DNA from: Pseudomonadota bacterium
Lineage (GTDB): Bacteria; Pseudomonadota; Gammaproteobacteria; JAKAQQ01
Assembly (NCBI GenBank): GCA_021798115.1
Contig: JAJZYM010000010.1
Coordinates: forward strand, 1 to 57,180
DNA length: 57,180 nucleotides
Reading direction: 5' to 3'
Numbering within the stretch: the first letter of the stretch is position 1; every line of letters begins with the position of its first letter. The notes under the pieces were generated by a model. That model did not search any database. It saw only the letters and a list, made by a program, of their open reading frames with translations, and was not told where the DNA came from. Below, piece by piece: positions 17,705 to 26,820 of the stretch. A program made the position numbers and the translations under genes.

Positions 17705-20700
17705 TTACGCGATTGCCTCGTCCCACCCGGCGCGATCACGGGAAACCCCTGCCGCGTCCGGCGCGCGCGTTGCGGTTTCCGTCCCGCGAAGATGCGCGTC
17801 GAGGGCACGCCCCGTCGCTGTCCGGCGGCGGCGGATGCGCTGCGGCGGGCCGGCAGCGACGAGGCGTCCTCCCGCGGGCCCACCGCCCGGGCCCAGGTCA
17901 ATGATCCAGTCGGCGGCCGTCATGACGTCGAGATTGTGCTCGATGACAACGACGGAATGGCCGGCCGCCACGAACTTATCGAGCGTGGCCAGGAGCCGGG
18001 CCACATCTTCCTGATGAAGCCCCACCGTAGGCTCGTCGAGGACGTAGAGCGTGGGGGGCGAACGGCGCGTCTCGGTGCGCGCGAGTTCGCTCACGAGCTT
18101 GAGCCGCTGGGCCTCACCGCCCGAGAGGGTCGGCGAGGGTTGCCCCAGCGTGAGGTAACCGAGGCCGACATCTTCGAGAAGGCCGAGAGCGCGGTCGATC
18201 CGGGCATGGGCGGCAAAGAGCGGGCGGGCCTCGGCCACGGTGAGTGTGAGGAGATCCCCGACCGTACGGCCCTGCCAACGGACGGACTCGACGGCTTCGG
18301 CGTAGCGCCGTCCGGCGCACGCCTCACAGGGCACGTGGACATCGGGAAGGAACTGCATCTCGAGATGGACGACCCCCTGCCCTTGGCATTGGGGGCAAGC
18401 TCCTGTCTTGGTGTTGAAGGAAAACCGCGTCGCCCCAAAACCGAGCGCCCGGGCATCGACCGTGCGGGCGTAGAGGCCGCGGACGTCGTCCCAGAAACCG
18501 ACGTAAGTGGCCGGGCAGGAACGGGGGTTCTTCCCGATCGGGCTTTGGTCGATCTCGAGAACGCGCGCGATCGCCTCGGCGCCGTGGAAGCGGTGCCAGA
18601 GAGGAGCAGGCGCTGAGCGGGGGGTGCGACGGGCGCGGCCTTCGAGAGCTTCGCGCACCGCGCGCAGGAGAACACCTCGGACCAGGGTGGACTTGCCGCT
18701 CCCGGAAACGCCCGTCACGACCACGAGGCGGCCGAGCGGAACGCTCACGTCGAGACCGTCGATGTTGCGGGCACGGATGCCCTCGAGGCGCAGTGCGGGG
18801 TCGCGCCCCTCGTGGTACGGCCGGAGGAGGCGGGACGGGAGCGTCGGCCGACGGGCCAGCGCGCGCCCGGTGGCGGTGGGCGCGGCGGCGATCTCGCGCC
18901 ACGTGCCCTCGGCGACGACGCGGCCGCCCTCGCGCCCGGCGCCGGGACCGAGATCGATGATGCGGTCGCTCGCGCGCATCGTGTCCTCGTCGTGCTCGAC
19001 GACGAGGACCGTGTTGCCGGCGTCACGGAGCCGGTGAAGGGCGTGGACGAGGCGGTGCTGATCGACGGGATGGAGCCCGATCGAAGGCTCATCGAGCACG
19101 TAGCAGACGCCGCGGAGACTGGTTCCGAGCTGGGCGGCAAGCCGGAGCCGCTGAGCCTCACCGCCCGAGAGGGTCGGGGCCGCCCGATCGAGGGTGAGGT
19201 AGCCGAGACCGACCTCGGTCAGGAATCCGAGGCGGAGGAGAATCTCACGCCGAAGATCCTCGCCAATCGCCCGCGCACGGCCCTTGAGCTTGAGCCCCTC
19301 AAAAAAGCGGTGCACCTCCTCGACCGTGCCGGCGACAAGAGCACCGATGTCCCGCTCCCCCAGGCGCACGGCCAACGCTTCGGGGCGGAGACGTCGCCCG
19401 TGGCAAGTCGGGCACGCTTCGGCCTCGTGGCCGTCGTCGCCGGGCGGGCCGGCGAGTCCCGTTCCGGTGCACTCCGGGCACCAGCCGAGAGGCGAACTGA
19501 ACGAAAAGAGGTACGGATCCGGCGGCGGAACACCGCGCCCGCAGGCGGGACAGCCGCGCTCGAGAGAATAGACCTTTTCGCTCCCGCCGCTGCGCACCGC
19601 CACGGTGCCGTGGGCCAAGACCTGAGCCCGCTCGAACATCTCGCCCAGGGCGGCCGCGTTCTTCCCGACCCGCAAGGGGCCCAGCACGATCTCAATCGTG
19701 TGCGTGCGGTAGCGGCTCAGAGGTTCCCAGTCGCGGACGGCGACGTCGGTTCCGTCCACACGGAGTTTCTCGTACCCGTGCCGCCGGGCCCAGGGGCCGA
19801 GCGTCCGGTAGTGGCCCTTGCGGGAGCGAACGAGAGGGGCCAGAAACTCGATCTCGCGGCCGGCGAACGCGCGGGCGATCTCGGCGAGGATCGAGGCGCG
19901 GTCCCGCGAGACGATGGGTTCGCCACAGGCGACGCAGAACGCTTGCCCGAGGTGGGCGTAGAGAAGGCGGAGGAACGGATGGATCTCGGTGAGTGTCGCC
20001 ACCGTGCTCTTGACGCCCCCCCGGCTCGTCCGCTGCTCAATGGCAACCGTGGGCGGAAGGCCTTCGATCGCGTCGACCTCGGCGCGCGGACGGCGTGGAA
20101 CGTACTGGCGAACGTAGGCGTTGAGGGTCTCGAGAAAGCGTCTCTGCCCTTCGGAGAAGACGACATCGAAGGCGAGGGTGCTTTTGCCGCTCCCCGACAC
20201 CCCGGTGAGCACCGTGAGCCGCTCGTGCGGGATATCGACCGTGAGCGCCGTCAGGTTGTGCACCCGGGCGCCGCGGACGGCGATCGCGGGGGGAGGAGGC
20301 GGCGGCGCGGGCGAGACGAGAGAACGCGTGCGGCCGCGGGCGCGAAGAGCCCGCCCCGTGTGGCTCTCGGCCACCTCGGCCAGACGCTCCGGGGTGGTGG
20401 CGGCCACGACACGGCCCCCCGCCTCGCCGCCTTCCGGACCGAGATCGATGACCCAATCGGCGGCGGCGATGACGTCGAGGTTGTGCTCGACGACAAGCAC
20501 CGTGTGCCCCCTTTCGAGCAGTCTGTCGAACACGTGCATGAGCGTGTCGACGTCCGCGGCGTGAAGACCGGTGGTCGGTTCGTCGAAGAGAAAGAGCGTG
20601 CGCGGGCCGTTGGGCGCTTCCGTGCGGAGAAAGGCCGGCGCGACATAGGCGGCCAGTTTGAGGCGCTGGGCCTCGCCGCCCGAAAGGGTGCTGAAAGACT

Positions 20701-23323
20701 GACCGAGGCGAAGGTAGCCGAGGCCCACGTCCTCGAGGGTCCCGAGACGCATCGCGATCTCGGGCCACGCAGCGAAGAGTTTCCGCGCCTCACTCACGGT
20801 GAGGGCAAGCACATCGGCGATCGAACGGGAGGCGCCTCCTTCCGTCAGCTGCACCTCGAGAATTTCGGGCCGGTAGCGCCGTCCCGCGCAGACGGCGCAG
20901 GGCAAGACGACATCCGCGAGGTACGGAAGATCCACGGTCTCCTGACCGCTCCCCTCGCACTGCGGGCAGGCGCCGAGCGGACTGTTGAAACTGAAATGAC
21001 CGGGACCGTAGCCGCGGCCGAGGGCGAGCGGGAGGGACGCGAAGATCTCCCGGATGAGGGTCCAGGCGCCGACGTGACTCGCGGGCACACTGCGGCTCGA
21101 GCGGACGGGCGGGGACTGATCGACGACGACGGCTTCGGCAATCCGCTCGAGGCCCCGGACCTCGCCCCAGGCGATGTCCTCCCCGGTCCCGTGGGCGTGG
21201 CGATGGCTTCCGAGGGCGGGCGCAAGAACGTCGTGGACGAGTGTGCTCTTGCCGCTTCCGGACACACCCGAGAGGACCACGAAGTGGCCGAGAGGAAGAG
21301 CCACGTCGGCGTGACGAAGGTTGCGCGCCACGATGTTCGACACCCGAAGCCAGGAGGTCCGCTCTCCCGGAAGACGCGGTGTTCTCTTCCCGACCTCGAA
21401 ACGTCCGAGAAGATAGTCGGCGGTCTTCGAGCCACGGGCCTCAGGGAGCGCCGCAAGCGGCCCCGCGAAGACCACCCGCCCCCCCTCCTCGCCCGCTCCC
21501 GGACCGAGATCGACCAGATGATCCGCGGCGGCGAGAAGCCCGGGATCGTGTTCGACGACGACCACCGTATTGCCCGCATCGCGCAGACGCCGGAGCACCC
21601 CGGCGAGGCGATCGACGTCGCGTGGATGGAGCCCGACCGACGGCTCGTCGAGAGCAAAGAGCGTCCGCACCAAACCCGTTCCGAGAGCGGTGGTGAGATT
21701 GATCCTCTGGAGCTCCCCACCCGAGAGGGTGCGCGAGGGCCGATCGAGCGTGAGGTAACCCAAACCGACTTCAACCAGGTAAGTCAGCCGGTGACGCACG
21801 GCGTCGAGGAGATCTTTGCCGCCGGCGCGCAGGAACCCCTCTGGAACCTCAAGACGGGCAAAAAAGGTCTGAAGTGTCTCGATCGGGATCGACGCGAGCT
21901 CGTGGAGATGAAAGCCGGGAAGCCGCGCGTAGTCGTCCGGCGCCAGACGGACATGCGACGGAAGCTTGCGGAACGTCGTCGACCCGAGTTCCGTCGCATC
22001 GGCGTCCCCCAGACGGAAATCCAGGGCCTCGGGCCGAAGACGCATGCCCGCGCAAGACGGGCACGGGACGTAAGATCGGTACTGGGCGAGGAAAATCCGA
22101 ACATGACGCTTGTAGCCACGGGATTCGAGCCAGCGGAAGAAGCCGCGAACGCCGTACCAGAGCCCCTCCTCCCACGCGCTTTCCCCCTCCCCCTCCCAAA
22201 TCCAGCGGCGTTCGTCCGCCGCGAGCTCCGCCCAGGGCCGCTCGACAGCGAGGCCGCGCCGTCGCGCCGCCCGCAGAAGATCCTTCTGGCACTGTCCGTA
22301 AGCGTCGGACTGCCAAGGTCGGATCGCCCCACCGCGTAGGGAAAGAGTCGGATCGGGCACGACGCGGTGGGGATCGATGCCGCTCACCCGCCCGAAGCCG
22401 GTGCAGGTGGGGCAGGCCCCGAGAGGATGATTGAACGAGAAGAGGTGCGCCCGGGGCTCGACGTGCGTGGTTCCGCACGCGGCACAACCGTAGCGCGGTG
22501 CGAACGGAAGAATCCGAAGCCTCTCCGGCATCCGCACCGCCACCCGGACCTCCGCCCCGTGACGGAACGCCGCGCGGAGCGCTTCCTCGAGTCTCTCGCC
22601 CGCCTGGGCGTCGAGAAGGAAGCGGTCCTGCTCGACCTCGAGTGTCTCGGAATCCACGTCGTCGACACGCACGTAGCCCTGGCGGGTGAGCGACGCACGC
22701 ATCTCGGCCAACGTGAAGTTCTCCGGCCGGCGCATCCGGAAAAGCACGCTCACACGGTGGTCCCGCACGGCGGGATCGGCGAGGAGGAGTCGAGCGACGG
22801 ACTCGGGATCGTCGCGACGGATCGGGCCACCGCACGACGGACAGAAGCCCCGTGCAAGATGCGTGTAAAGAACACGCAGGTGATCGAGGAGCTCGGTCAT
22901 CGTTCCGACCGTCGAGCGCGTGTTGTGCATGGGGTTGTACGGACGGATGGCAACGCCCGGAGGCACACCCGTGAGCGAGCGCACGGCGGGCCGGGGCATC
23001 CGGTCCAGAAACTGGCGGACGTAGGTCGAGAAGGTTTCGACGTAACGCCTCTGTGCTTCGGCGTAGAGCGTGTCGAAAACGAGGGAGGACTTTCCCGCGC
23101 CCGAGACCCCGGAGACCACAGTGAGCCGCCCGAGGGGGATGTCGAGGTCGATGTCTCTGAGATTGTGTTGGCGGACGCCGCGCAGGCGGATTGCCGCATC
23201 GCCCCCTGGCTCGCCCCCCCCGGTCGCGGGCGGCCCATACGAGGACGCCGGCTGAGCGCCGGCGTCCCCTCCCCCTTCCGCGGAGAATGATTGCGGAAGG
23301 GGGTTCACCCGCCCGTCGGTCAC
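17705..23323 (-). CDS. uvrA: Double-length excinuclease ABC subunit UvrA (tandem UvrA)
   Basis: The DNA damage-recognition ATPase of nucleotide excision repair, but 1872 residues instead of about 940, because two UvrA-like halves are joined. Four ABC modules are visible: Walker A at 71-79 (SGVSGAGKS), about 688, about 1043 and about 1539 (SGSGKST). Each has LSGGE(L/A)QR and DEP(S/T)xGLH. Each half carries the UvrA zinc modules (YGCAACGTTH...CPTC; CPQCEGSG...PCAVCAGRRYRPE; RGCPACGRG...CPECTGTG; CPQCQGQG...PCEACAGRRY). All ATPase motifs look intact. The GTG start overlaps the stop of the upstream beta-propeller gene by four bases. The first 45 residues are a low-complexity extension, and another GTG at 23308 is possible. 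Fused UvrA paralogues of this size are known in some gammaproteobacteria; a standard uvrA may exist elsewhere. Confidence 0.93.
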   Translation of the reverse strand: MTDGRVNPLPQSFSAEGGGDAGAQPASSYGPPATGGGEPGGDAAIRLRGVRQHNLRDIDLDIPLGRLTVVSGVSGAGKSSLVFDTLYAEAQRRYVETFSTYVRQFLDRMPRPAVRSLTGVPPGVAIRPYNPMHNTRSTVGTMTELLDHLRVLYTHLARGFCPSCGGPIRRDDPESVARLLLADPAVRDHRVSVLFRMRRPENFTLAEMRASLTRQGYVRVDDVDSETLEVEQDRFLLDAQAGERLEEALRAAFRHGAEVRVAVRMPERLRILPFAPRYGCAACGTTHVEPRAHLFSFNHPLGACPTCTGFGRVSGIDPHRVVPDPTLSLRGGAIRPWQSDAYGQCQKDLLRAARRRGLAVERPWAELAADERRWIWEGEGESAWEEGLWYGVRGFFRWLESRGYKRHVRIFLAQYRSYVPCPSCAGMRLRPEALDFRLGDADATELGSTTFRKLPSHVRLAPDDYARLPGFHLHELASIPIETLQTFFARLEVPEGFLRAGGKDLLDAVRHRLTYLVEVGLGYLTLDRPSRTLSGGELQRINLTTALGTGLVRTLFALDEPSVGLHPRDVDRLAGVLRRLRDAGNTVVVVEHDPGLLAAADHLVDLGPGAGEEGGRVVFAGPLAALPEARGSKTADYLLGRFEVGKRTPRLPGERTSWLRVSNIVARNLRHADVALPLGHFVVLSGVSGSGKSTLVHDVLAPALGSHRHAHGTGEDIAWGEVRGLERIAEAVVVDQSPPVRSSRSVPASHVGAWTLIREIFASLPLALGRGYGPGHFSFNSPLGACPQCEGSGQETVDLPYLADVVLPCAVCAGRRYRPEILEVQLTEGGASRSIADVLALTVSEARKLFAAWPEIAMRLGTLEDVGLGYLRLGQSFSTLSGGEAQRLKLAAYVAPAFLRTEAPNGPRTLFLFDEPTTGLHAADVDTLMHVFDRLLERGHTVLVVEHNLDVIAAADWVIDLGPEGGEAGGRVVAATTPERLAEVAESHTGRALRARGRTRSLVSPAPPPPPPAIAVRGARVHNLTALTVDIPHERLTVLTGVSGSGKSTLAFDVVFSEGQRRFLETLNAYVRQYVPRRPRAEVDAIEGLPPTVAIEQRTSRGGVKSTVATLTEIHPFLRLLYAHLGQAFCVACGEPIVSRDRASILAEIARAFAGREIEFLAPLVRSRKGHYRTLGPWARRHGYEKLRVDGTDVAVRDWEPLSRYRTHTIEIVLGPLRVGKNAAALGEMFERAQVLAHGTVAVRSGGSEKVYSLERGCPACGRGVPPPDPYLFSFSSPLGWCPECTGTGLAGPPGDDGHEAEACPTCHGRRLRPEALAVRLGERDIGALVAGTVEEVHRFFEGLKLKGRARAIGEDLRREILLRLGFLTEVGLGYLTLDRAAPTLSGGEAQRLRLAAQLGTSLRGVCYVLDEPSIGLHPVDQHRLVHALHRLRDAGNTVLVVEHDEDTMRASDRIIDLGPGAGREGGRVVAEGTWREIAAAPTATGRALARRPTLPSRLLRPYHEGRDPALRLEGIRARNIDGLDVSVPLGRLVVVTGVSGSGKSTLVRGVLLRAVREALEGRARRTPRSAPAPLWHRFHGAEAIARVLEIDQSPIGKNPRSCPATYVGFWDDVRGLYARTVDARALGFGATRFSFNTKTGACPQCQGQGVVHLEMQFLPDVHVPCEACAGRRYAEAVESVRWQGRTVGDLLTLTVAEARPLFAAHARIDRALGLLEDVGLGYLTLGQPSPTLSGGEAQRLKLVSELARTETRRSPPTLYVLDEPTVGLHQEDVARLLATLDKFVAAGHSVVVIEHNLDVMTAADWIIDLGPGGGPAGGRLVAAGPPQRIRRRRTATGRALDAHLRGTETATRAPDAAGVSRDRAGWDEAIA
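23244..23303. repeat. Two tandem perfect inverted repeats inside the 5' end of uvrA
   Basis: Arm pairs are GACGCCGGC/GCCGGCGTC (23244-23252 and 23258-23266, 5-base loop) and CCCCCTTCCG/CGGAAGGGGG (23271-23280 and 23294-23303, 13-base loop). Both would form strong RNA hairpins just after the overlapping beta-propeller stop and uvrA start. Neither has a T tract, so an intrinsic terminator is not supported. Confidence 0.7.
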
Positions 23324-26300
23324 ATCCGTGTCGCGGGCGGGAGTTTCGGCGGCTCACGAAGCATGATCGGCTTGCCGAGAGGCAGAACGCCGAGCTTCTG
23401 CCCGTAGGCGAGAGCGTCGTAGCGACGGACGGCGTCACGGATCGGGCCGTTGATCCGGGCCAGGAGAGCCCCGACACGACGACGATCGTGCGCCACAAGC
23501 GTCCGCTCCTGCGCGCGAGGCATGGTGAGACCGCCGAAGGCCGTCATCCCGTAGAGCACCGTCACGTGCATGTGCACACGCGAGTAGTGCCGGAGGAAAT
23601 CCTCCGAGGCGCCGTGCTGGAGATCGGCGTCCCACAGGGGATGTTCGAAGGTCTTGAGGGTCTTGGCCAGCGCCTTGGCTTGAGCGATCAGAGCAGCGTG
23701 ACGGCGGGCGAAGGCCGGGTGCCTCTGAGCCCGCGCGAGGACCGCTCCGAGATGACGACGCCAGAAGGCGGTGCGGTCGAGGAGGCGGTTGAAGGCGGAG
23801 AGGACCGAACGCATGGTGAGGGCGAGCTGCGTGTTGGCGCGGTAGACGGCAAGAGGTTCACGATCGTTCGGGTCGCGATGCACCCGAGCGGTGACCGTGC
23901 GCGTGATGCCGTCGGCGCTCACACTGATCCGGTAGAGCCCGGGGGGAACACGGGGACCGAAGCCTCCGCTGAAGAACCCGCCGCGACCGCCGCCGGCGAG
24001 CTTGAGCCGGGCCGGACCGCGGTACTGCAGTGTCCACACCGCCTGATTGACGCCGGCTTTTGCGGGGCCGTTGAAACGGTCGACAAATCCGCCGGCGCTG
24101 TTGCGGACGACGATCGTCACGGGGGTCTTGTGGGCCGCCGCCTCGGCAGGGGTCGGCTTGAGCGCATGCTGGAGGCTGTAGGTGATCACCACACCCGTCA
24201 CCGCATTCGGTCCGCGGAAGTTGCTTGGACCGGCTCCATTCGTGTGGCTCGCGTAGACGAGCGTGCCCGGAGCCGCGGGGAAGAGGTGGAACGCTTCGCG
24301 AGCCACCTTGGCGTTCCAGTTCTCCAAGGGACGCAGGTTGTCCAGCACCCAGACCCCACGCCCGTGTGTCACCAAAACGAGGCTGTGGGTGCGGCGAACA
24401 AACTGGAGGTCGAAGACGGCCGCCGAAGGCAGATTGGCGTGAAGCGGCAACCAGCGCCCACCGTTGTCGAGTGAATAGTAGAGCCCGTCCATCGTCCCGG
24501 CCATGAGGAGGTCCGGATCGTTGGGATCCGAGCGGGCGACCAGGACGGAGTGGTCGGGAAGACCGTGGGTGATCTTCCGCCAGCTCCGCCCGTAGTCGGT
24601 GGTCCGATAGACGTAGGGGCGATCGTTGCCAAGCATGTGCGCATCAAAGACGGCGTAGGCCGTTCCCGGATGCCGCCAGGACACCGTTACGTGCCAGACG
24701 CGGGCCCATTTCGGTGCGCCGCTCGGGGTCACGTTCGACCAGTGCCGGCCGCCGTTGCGGGTGACCCAAACCCAGCCGTCGTCCGTCCCCACCCAAAGGA
24801 CCTTGGGGTTGGAGGGGGCGATGGTCACGGACTGGATCGTATCGTAGGTTTCCGCGCCGGAAAGATCCTTGTCGATCGGTCCCCCGGTGGGTCCCTGTTT
24901 GCTCTTGACGTCGCGCGTGAGGTCAGGGCTCACCACGGTCCAGTGTTTACCGCCGTCCAGACTGTGAAAGAGGACATCGCCCGCGACGTAGACGTCGTTG
25001 GGATCGGTGCGTGAAACGGCGATGGGGGTGGTCCAATCAAAGCGGTATTTCTGCTTCGCCATGACTTTCCCGGAGAAGAGATCCCCCACCAGAATGTCGC
25101 GAAGGTAGGGATTGATGCTGCGCGCCCGCCGGGTGAGACGGTCGTAACGGACGATGTCACCGTCGTCGGTCGTGGCGTAAATGATGTTCGCATCGCTCGG
25201 GGCCGGAATGACATACTGCCCGTCGCCGCCGGAAACCTGGAACCAGTCTTGGAAGCCGACGACTCCGCCGCGGCGGTAGTCGCTCGAGGCGCCACACCAG
25301 GCGTTGTTGTCTTGAAGTCCACCGCAGATGAGGAAGGGGAAGACCCGATCGTTCGTCGCCACCTGGTAGAACTGCTCGATCGGCAAATTGTCGAGAAAGC
25401 GCCAGTGGCGTCCGCCGTCGAGGCTGAGGTACACCCCGCCGTCGTTGCCCTGAATGATCCGGTTTGGATTGTGGGGATCGATCCAGATCGCATGGTGATC
25501 GACGTGGACACCGGGATCGGCATAGAAAGAGGTTCGTCCACCGTTCATGGACTCCATGAGTTTCATGGAAAGAAAGAACAGGCGGTTCGGGTTGTTGGGG
25601 AAAACAGCGAGTTGCGTGAAATAGAACGGACGAACGTCGTCGTTGTGATCGTTACTGACTTCCCGCCAGCGGCTCCCGAGATCGTGCGAGACCCAGACGG
25701 TGCCGCCGCGGGCCTGAAGGACAGCGTAGACCGTGGACGGTTGGCTGGGGGCGAAGGCGACGGCGCTGCGGCCCATCGGTCCGCGTGGCAGTCCTTGCGT
25801 CAGCCGTGTCCAATGCGCACCGCCGTCCAGGCTGCGGTAGAGCCCACCGGAGCGGCCACCGCTCACGAGAATCCAGGGGTGACGTTGGACCGGCCACATC
25901 CCGGCGATGAGAACCTTGGGGTTCCCCGGCTCGAACGCGAGTGTCGAGCAACCGGTGTGGGGATTGAGGTAGAGGATCTTGCTCCAGGTTTTCCCGTTGT
26001 TCGTGGTCTCGTAGACACCGCGGTAGGGGGTGGGCTTCCAGACGTCGCCCAGGACGCAGGCGTAGACGTTGTCGGGATTGTCCGGGTTGATGAGCACGGC
26101 GGAAATCTGCCCGCGGTGCGCCAGACCTTTCTTCTCCCAGGTCCGTCCGCCGTCCGGTGAGAAATAAATCCCATCGCCGTTCAGCATGTCGTTGCGGGGA
26201 TTGTCTTCACCGGTGCCGACCCAGACCCAATCCGGATGGCCCGGCACGAGCGCGACGGCTCCGATCGAGAGCGTCGGGCCGTGGTCGAAGACGTTGCGCC

Positions 26301-26529
26301 AACTCATGCCGCCGTCCGTGGTCTTCCAGACACCACCGCCGGCGGTCCCGACATAGTAGAGGCCCGGGTTCCCGGCCACGCCGACCACGCTCGTCACGCG
26401 CCCGCCGGCGACGGCCGGACCGAGGTTGCGAAAGCGCAGCGTGTGAAACGGGCCGGCGGCCCAGGCGGGCCCGGCCAGAAAACCGGCGCAGAGTAGGAAG
26501 AGCAGGGCTTTCGTGAGTTTCGTGTTCAT
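23320..26529 (-). CDS. Secreted Asp-box beta-propeller protein (VPS10/sortilin-like, glycosyl hydrolase-type)
   Basis: A large exported protein of 1069 residues. A signal peptide at 1-24 (ALLFLLCAGFLAGPAWA) is followed by at least ten BNR/Asp-box repeats of the form SxDGGxxW (TTDGGMSW, SPDGGRTW, TTNNGKTW, SLDGGAHW, SLDGGRHW, SLDGGKHW, TRNGGRHW, TTDYGRSW and others), building one or two beta-propellers up to about residue 720. A beta-sandwich-like region and a helical C-terminus follow. Proteins of this kind are annotated as VPS10 domain or glycosyl hydrolase; no catalytic activity can be assigned. The ATG at 26529 has AGGA upstream; the longer frame to 26625 lacks a signal peptide start. The stop overlaps the uvrA start, an odd pairing of a secreted protein with DNA repair. 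Confidence 0.88.
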   Translation of the reverse strand: MNTKLTKALLFLLCAGFLAGPAWAAGPFHTLRFRNLGPAVAGGRVTSVVGVAGNPGLYYVGTAGGGVWKTTDGGMSWRNVFDHGPTLSIGAVALVPGHPDWVWVGTGEDNPRNDMLNGDGIYFSPDGGRTWEKKGLAHRGQISAVLINPDNPDNVYACVLGDVWKPTPYRGVYETTNNGKTWSKILYLNPHTGCSTLAFEPGNPKVLIAGMWPVQRHPWILVSGGRSGGLYRSLDGGAHWTRLTQGLPRGPMGRSAVAFAPSQPSTVYAVLQARGGTVWVSHDLGSRWREVSNDHNDDVRPFYFTQLAVFPNNPNRLFFLSMKLMESMNGGRTSFYADPGVHVDHHAIWIDPHNPNRIIQGNDGGVYLSLDGGRHWRFLDNLPIEQFYQVATNDRVFPFLICGGLQDNNAWCGASSDYRRGGVVGFQDWFQVSGGDGQYVIPAPSDANIIYATTDDGDIVRYDRLTRRARSINPYLRDILVGDLFSGKVMAKQKYRFDWTTPIAVSRTDPNDVYVAGDVLFHSLDGGKHWTVVSPDLTRDVKSKQGPTGGPIDKDLSGAETYDTIQSVTIAPSNPKVLWVGTDDGWVWVTRNGGRHWSNVTPSGAPKWARVWHVTVSWRHPGTAYAVFDAHMLGNDRPYVYRTTDYGRSWRKITHGLPDHSVLVARSDPNDPDLLMAGTMDGLYYSLDNGGRWLPLHANLPSAAVFDLQFVRRTHSLVLVTHGRGVWVLDNLRPLENWNAKVAREAFHLFPAAPGTLVYASHTNGAGPSNFRGPNAVTGVVITYSLQHALKPTPAEAAAHKTPVTIVVRNSAGGFVDRFNGPAKAGVNQAVWTLQYRGPARLKLAGGGRGGFFSGGFGPRVPPGLYRISVSADGITRTVTARVHRDPNDREPLAVYRANTQLALTMRSVLSAFNRLLDRTAFWRRHLGAVLARAQRHPAFARRHAALIAQAKALAKTLKTFEHPLWDADLQHGASEDFLRHYSRVHMHVTVLYGMTAFGGLTMPRAQERTLVAHDRRRVGALLARINGPIRDAVRRYDALAYGQKLGVLPLGKPIMLREPPKLPPATRM

Positions 26530-26604
26530 GAGGTTGTCCTCATCATTGTGGTTTCCACGTCTCGAAGGAAAGCCGTCCACCGCGTGAGACGCACCCGCGG
26601 GGGG

Positions 26605-26610
26605 AGTATA
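26605..26610 (-). promoter_or_regulatory. Candidate -10 box for the beta-propeller gene
   Basis: TATACT on the minus strand, about 75 bases before the ATG at 26529. No clear -35 is seen at 16-18 bases. The rest of 26530-26820, the gap to the RND gene end, shows no coding frame and no clear terminator. Confidence 0.4.
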
Positions 26611-26820
26611 ACGCCGTTCCATCACACCGACTCGGAGCTGCCCAAGCCAGTGCCAAGCCGATGGCCTGTTTCATCGAGGCCGGTTTCACGGTTTCACACT
26701 CGCCTTGCGACAACGGCGAGCGCCTTCCTCTCTCCACAGGCTTCACATCCGGCGGAACTGGCCGCAAACCGCCTGGGGCGGCCAAGGCATACGCCATTGG
26801 GATCGCAACGCGAGGGTCGT

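Noticed and set aside
18812-22339. 1175-codon open frame on the plus strand
   Set aside because: Antisense shadow of the tandem uvrA with no domain signature.
23271-23303. Rho-independent terminator after the beta-propeller gene
   Set aside because: The hairpin is strong but no T tract follows on either strand, and it lies inside the uvrA frame.
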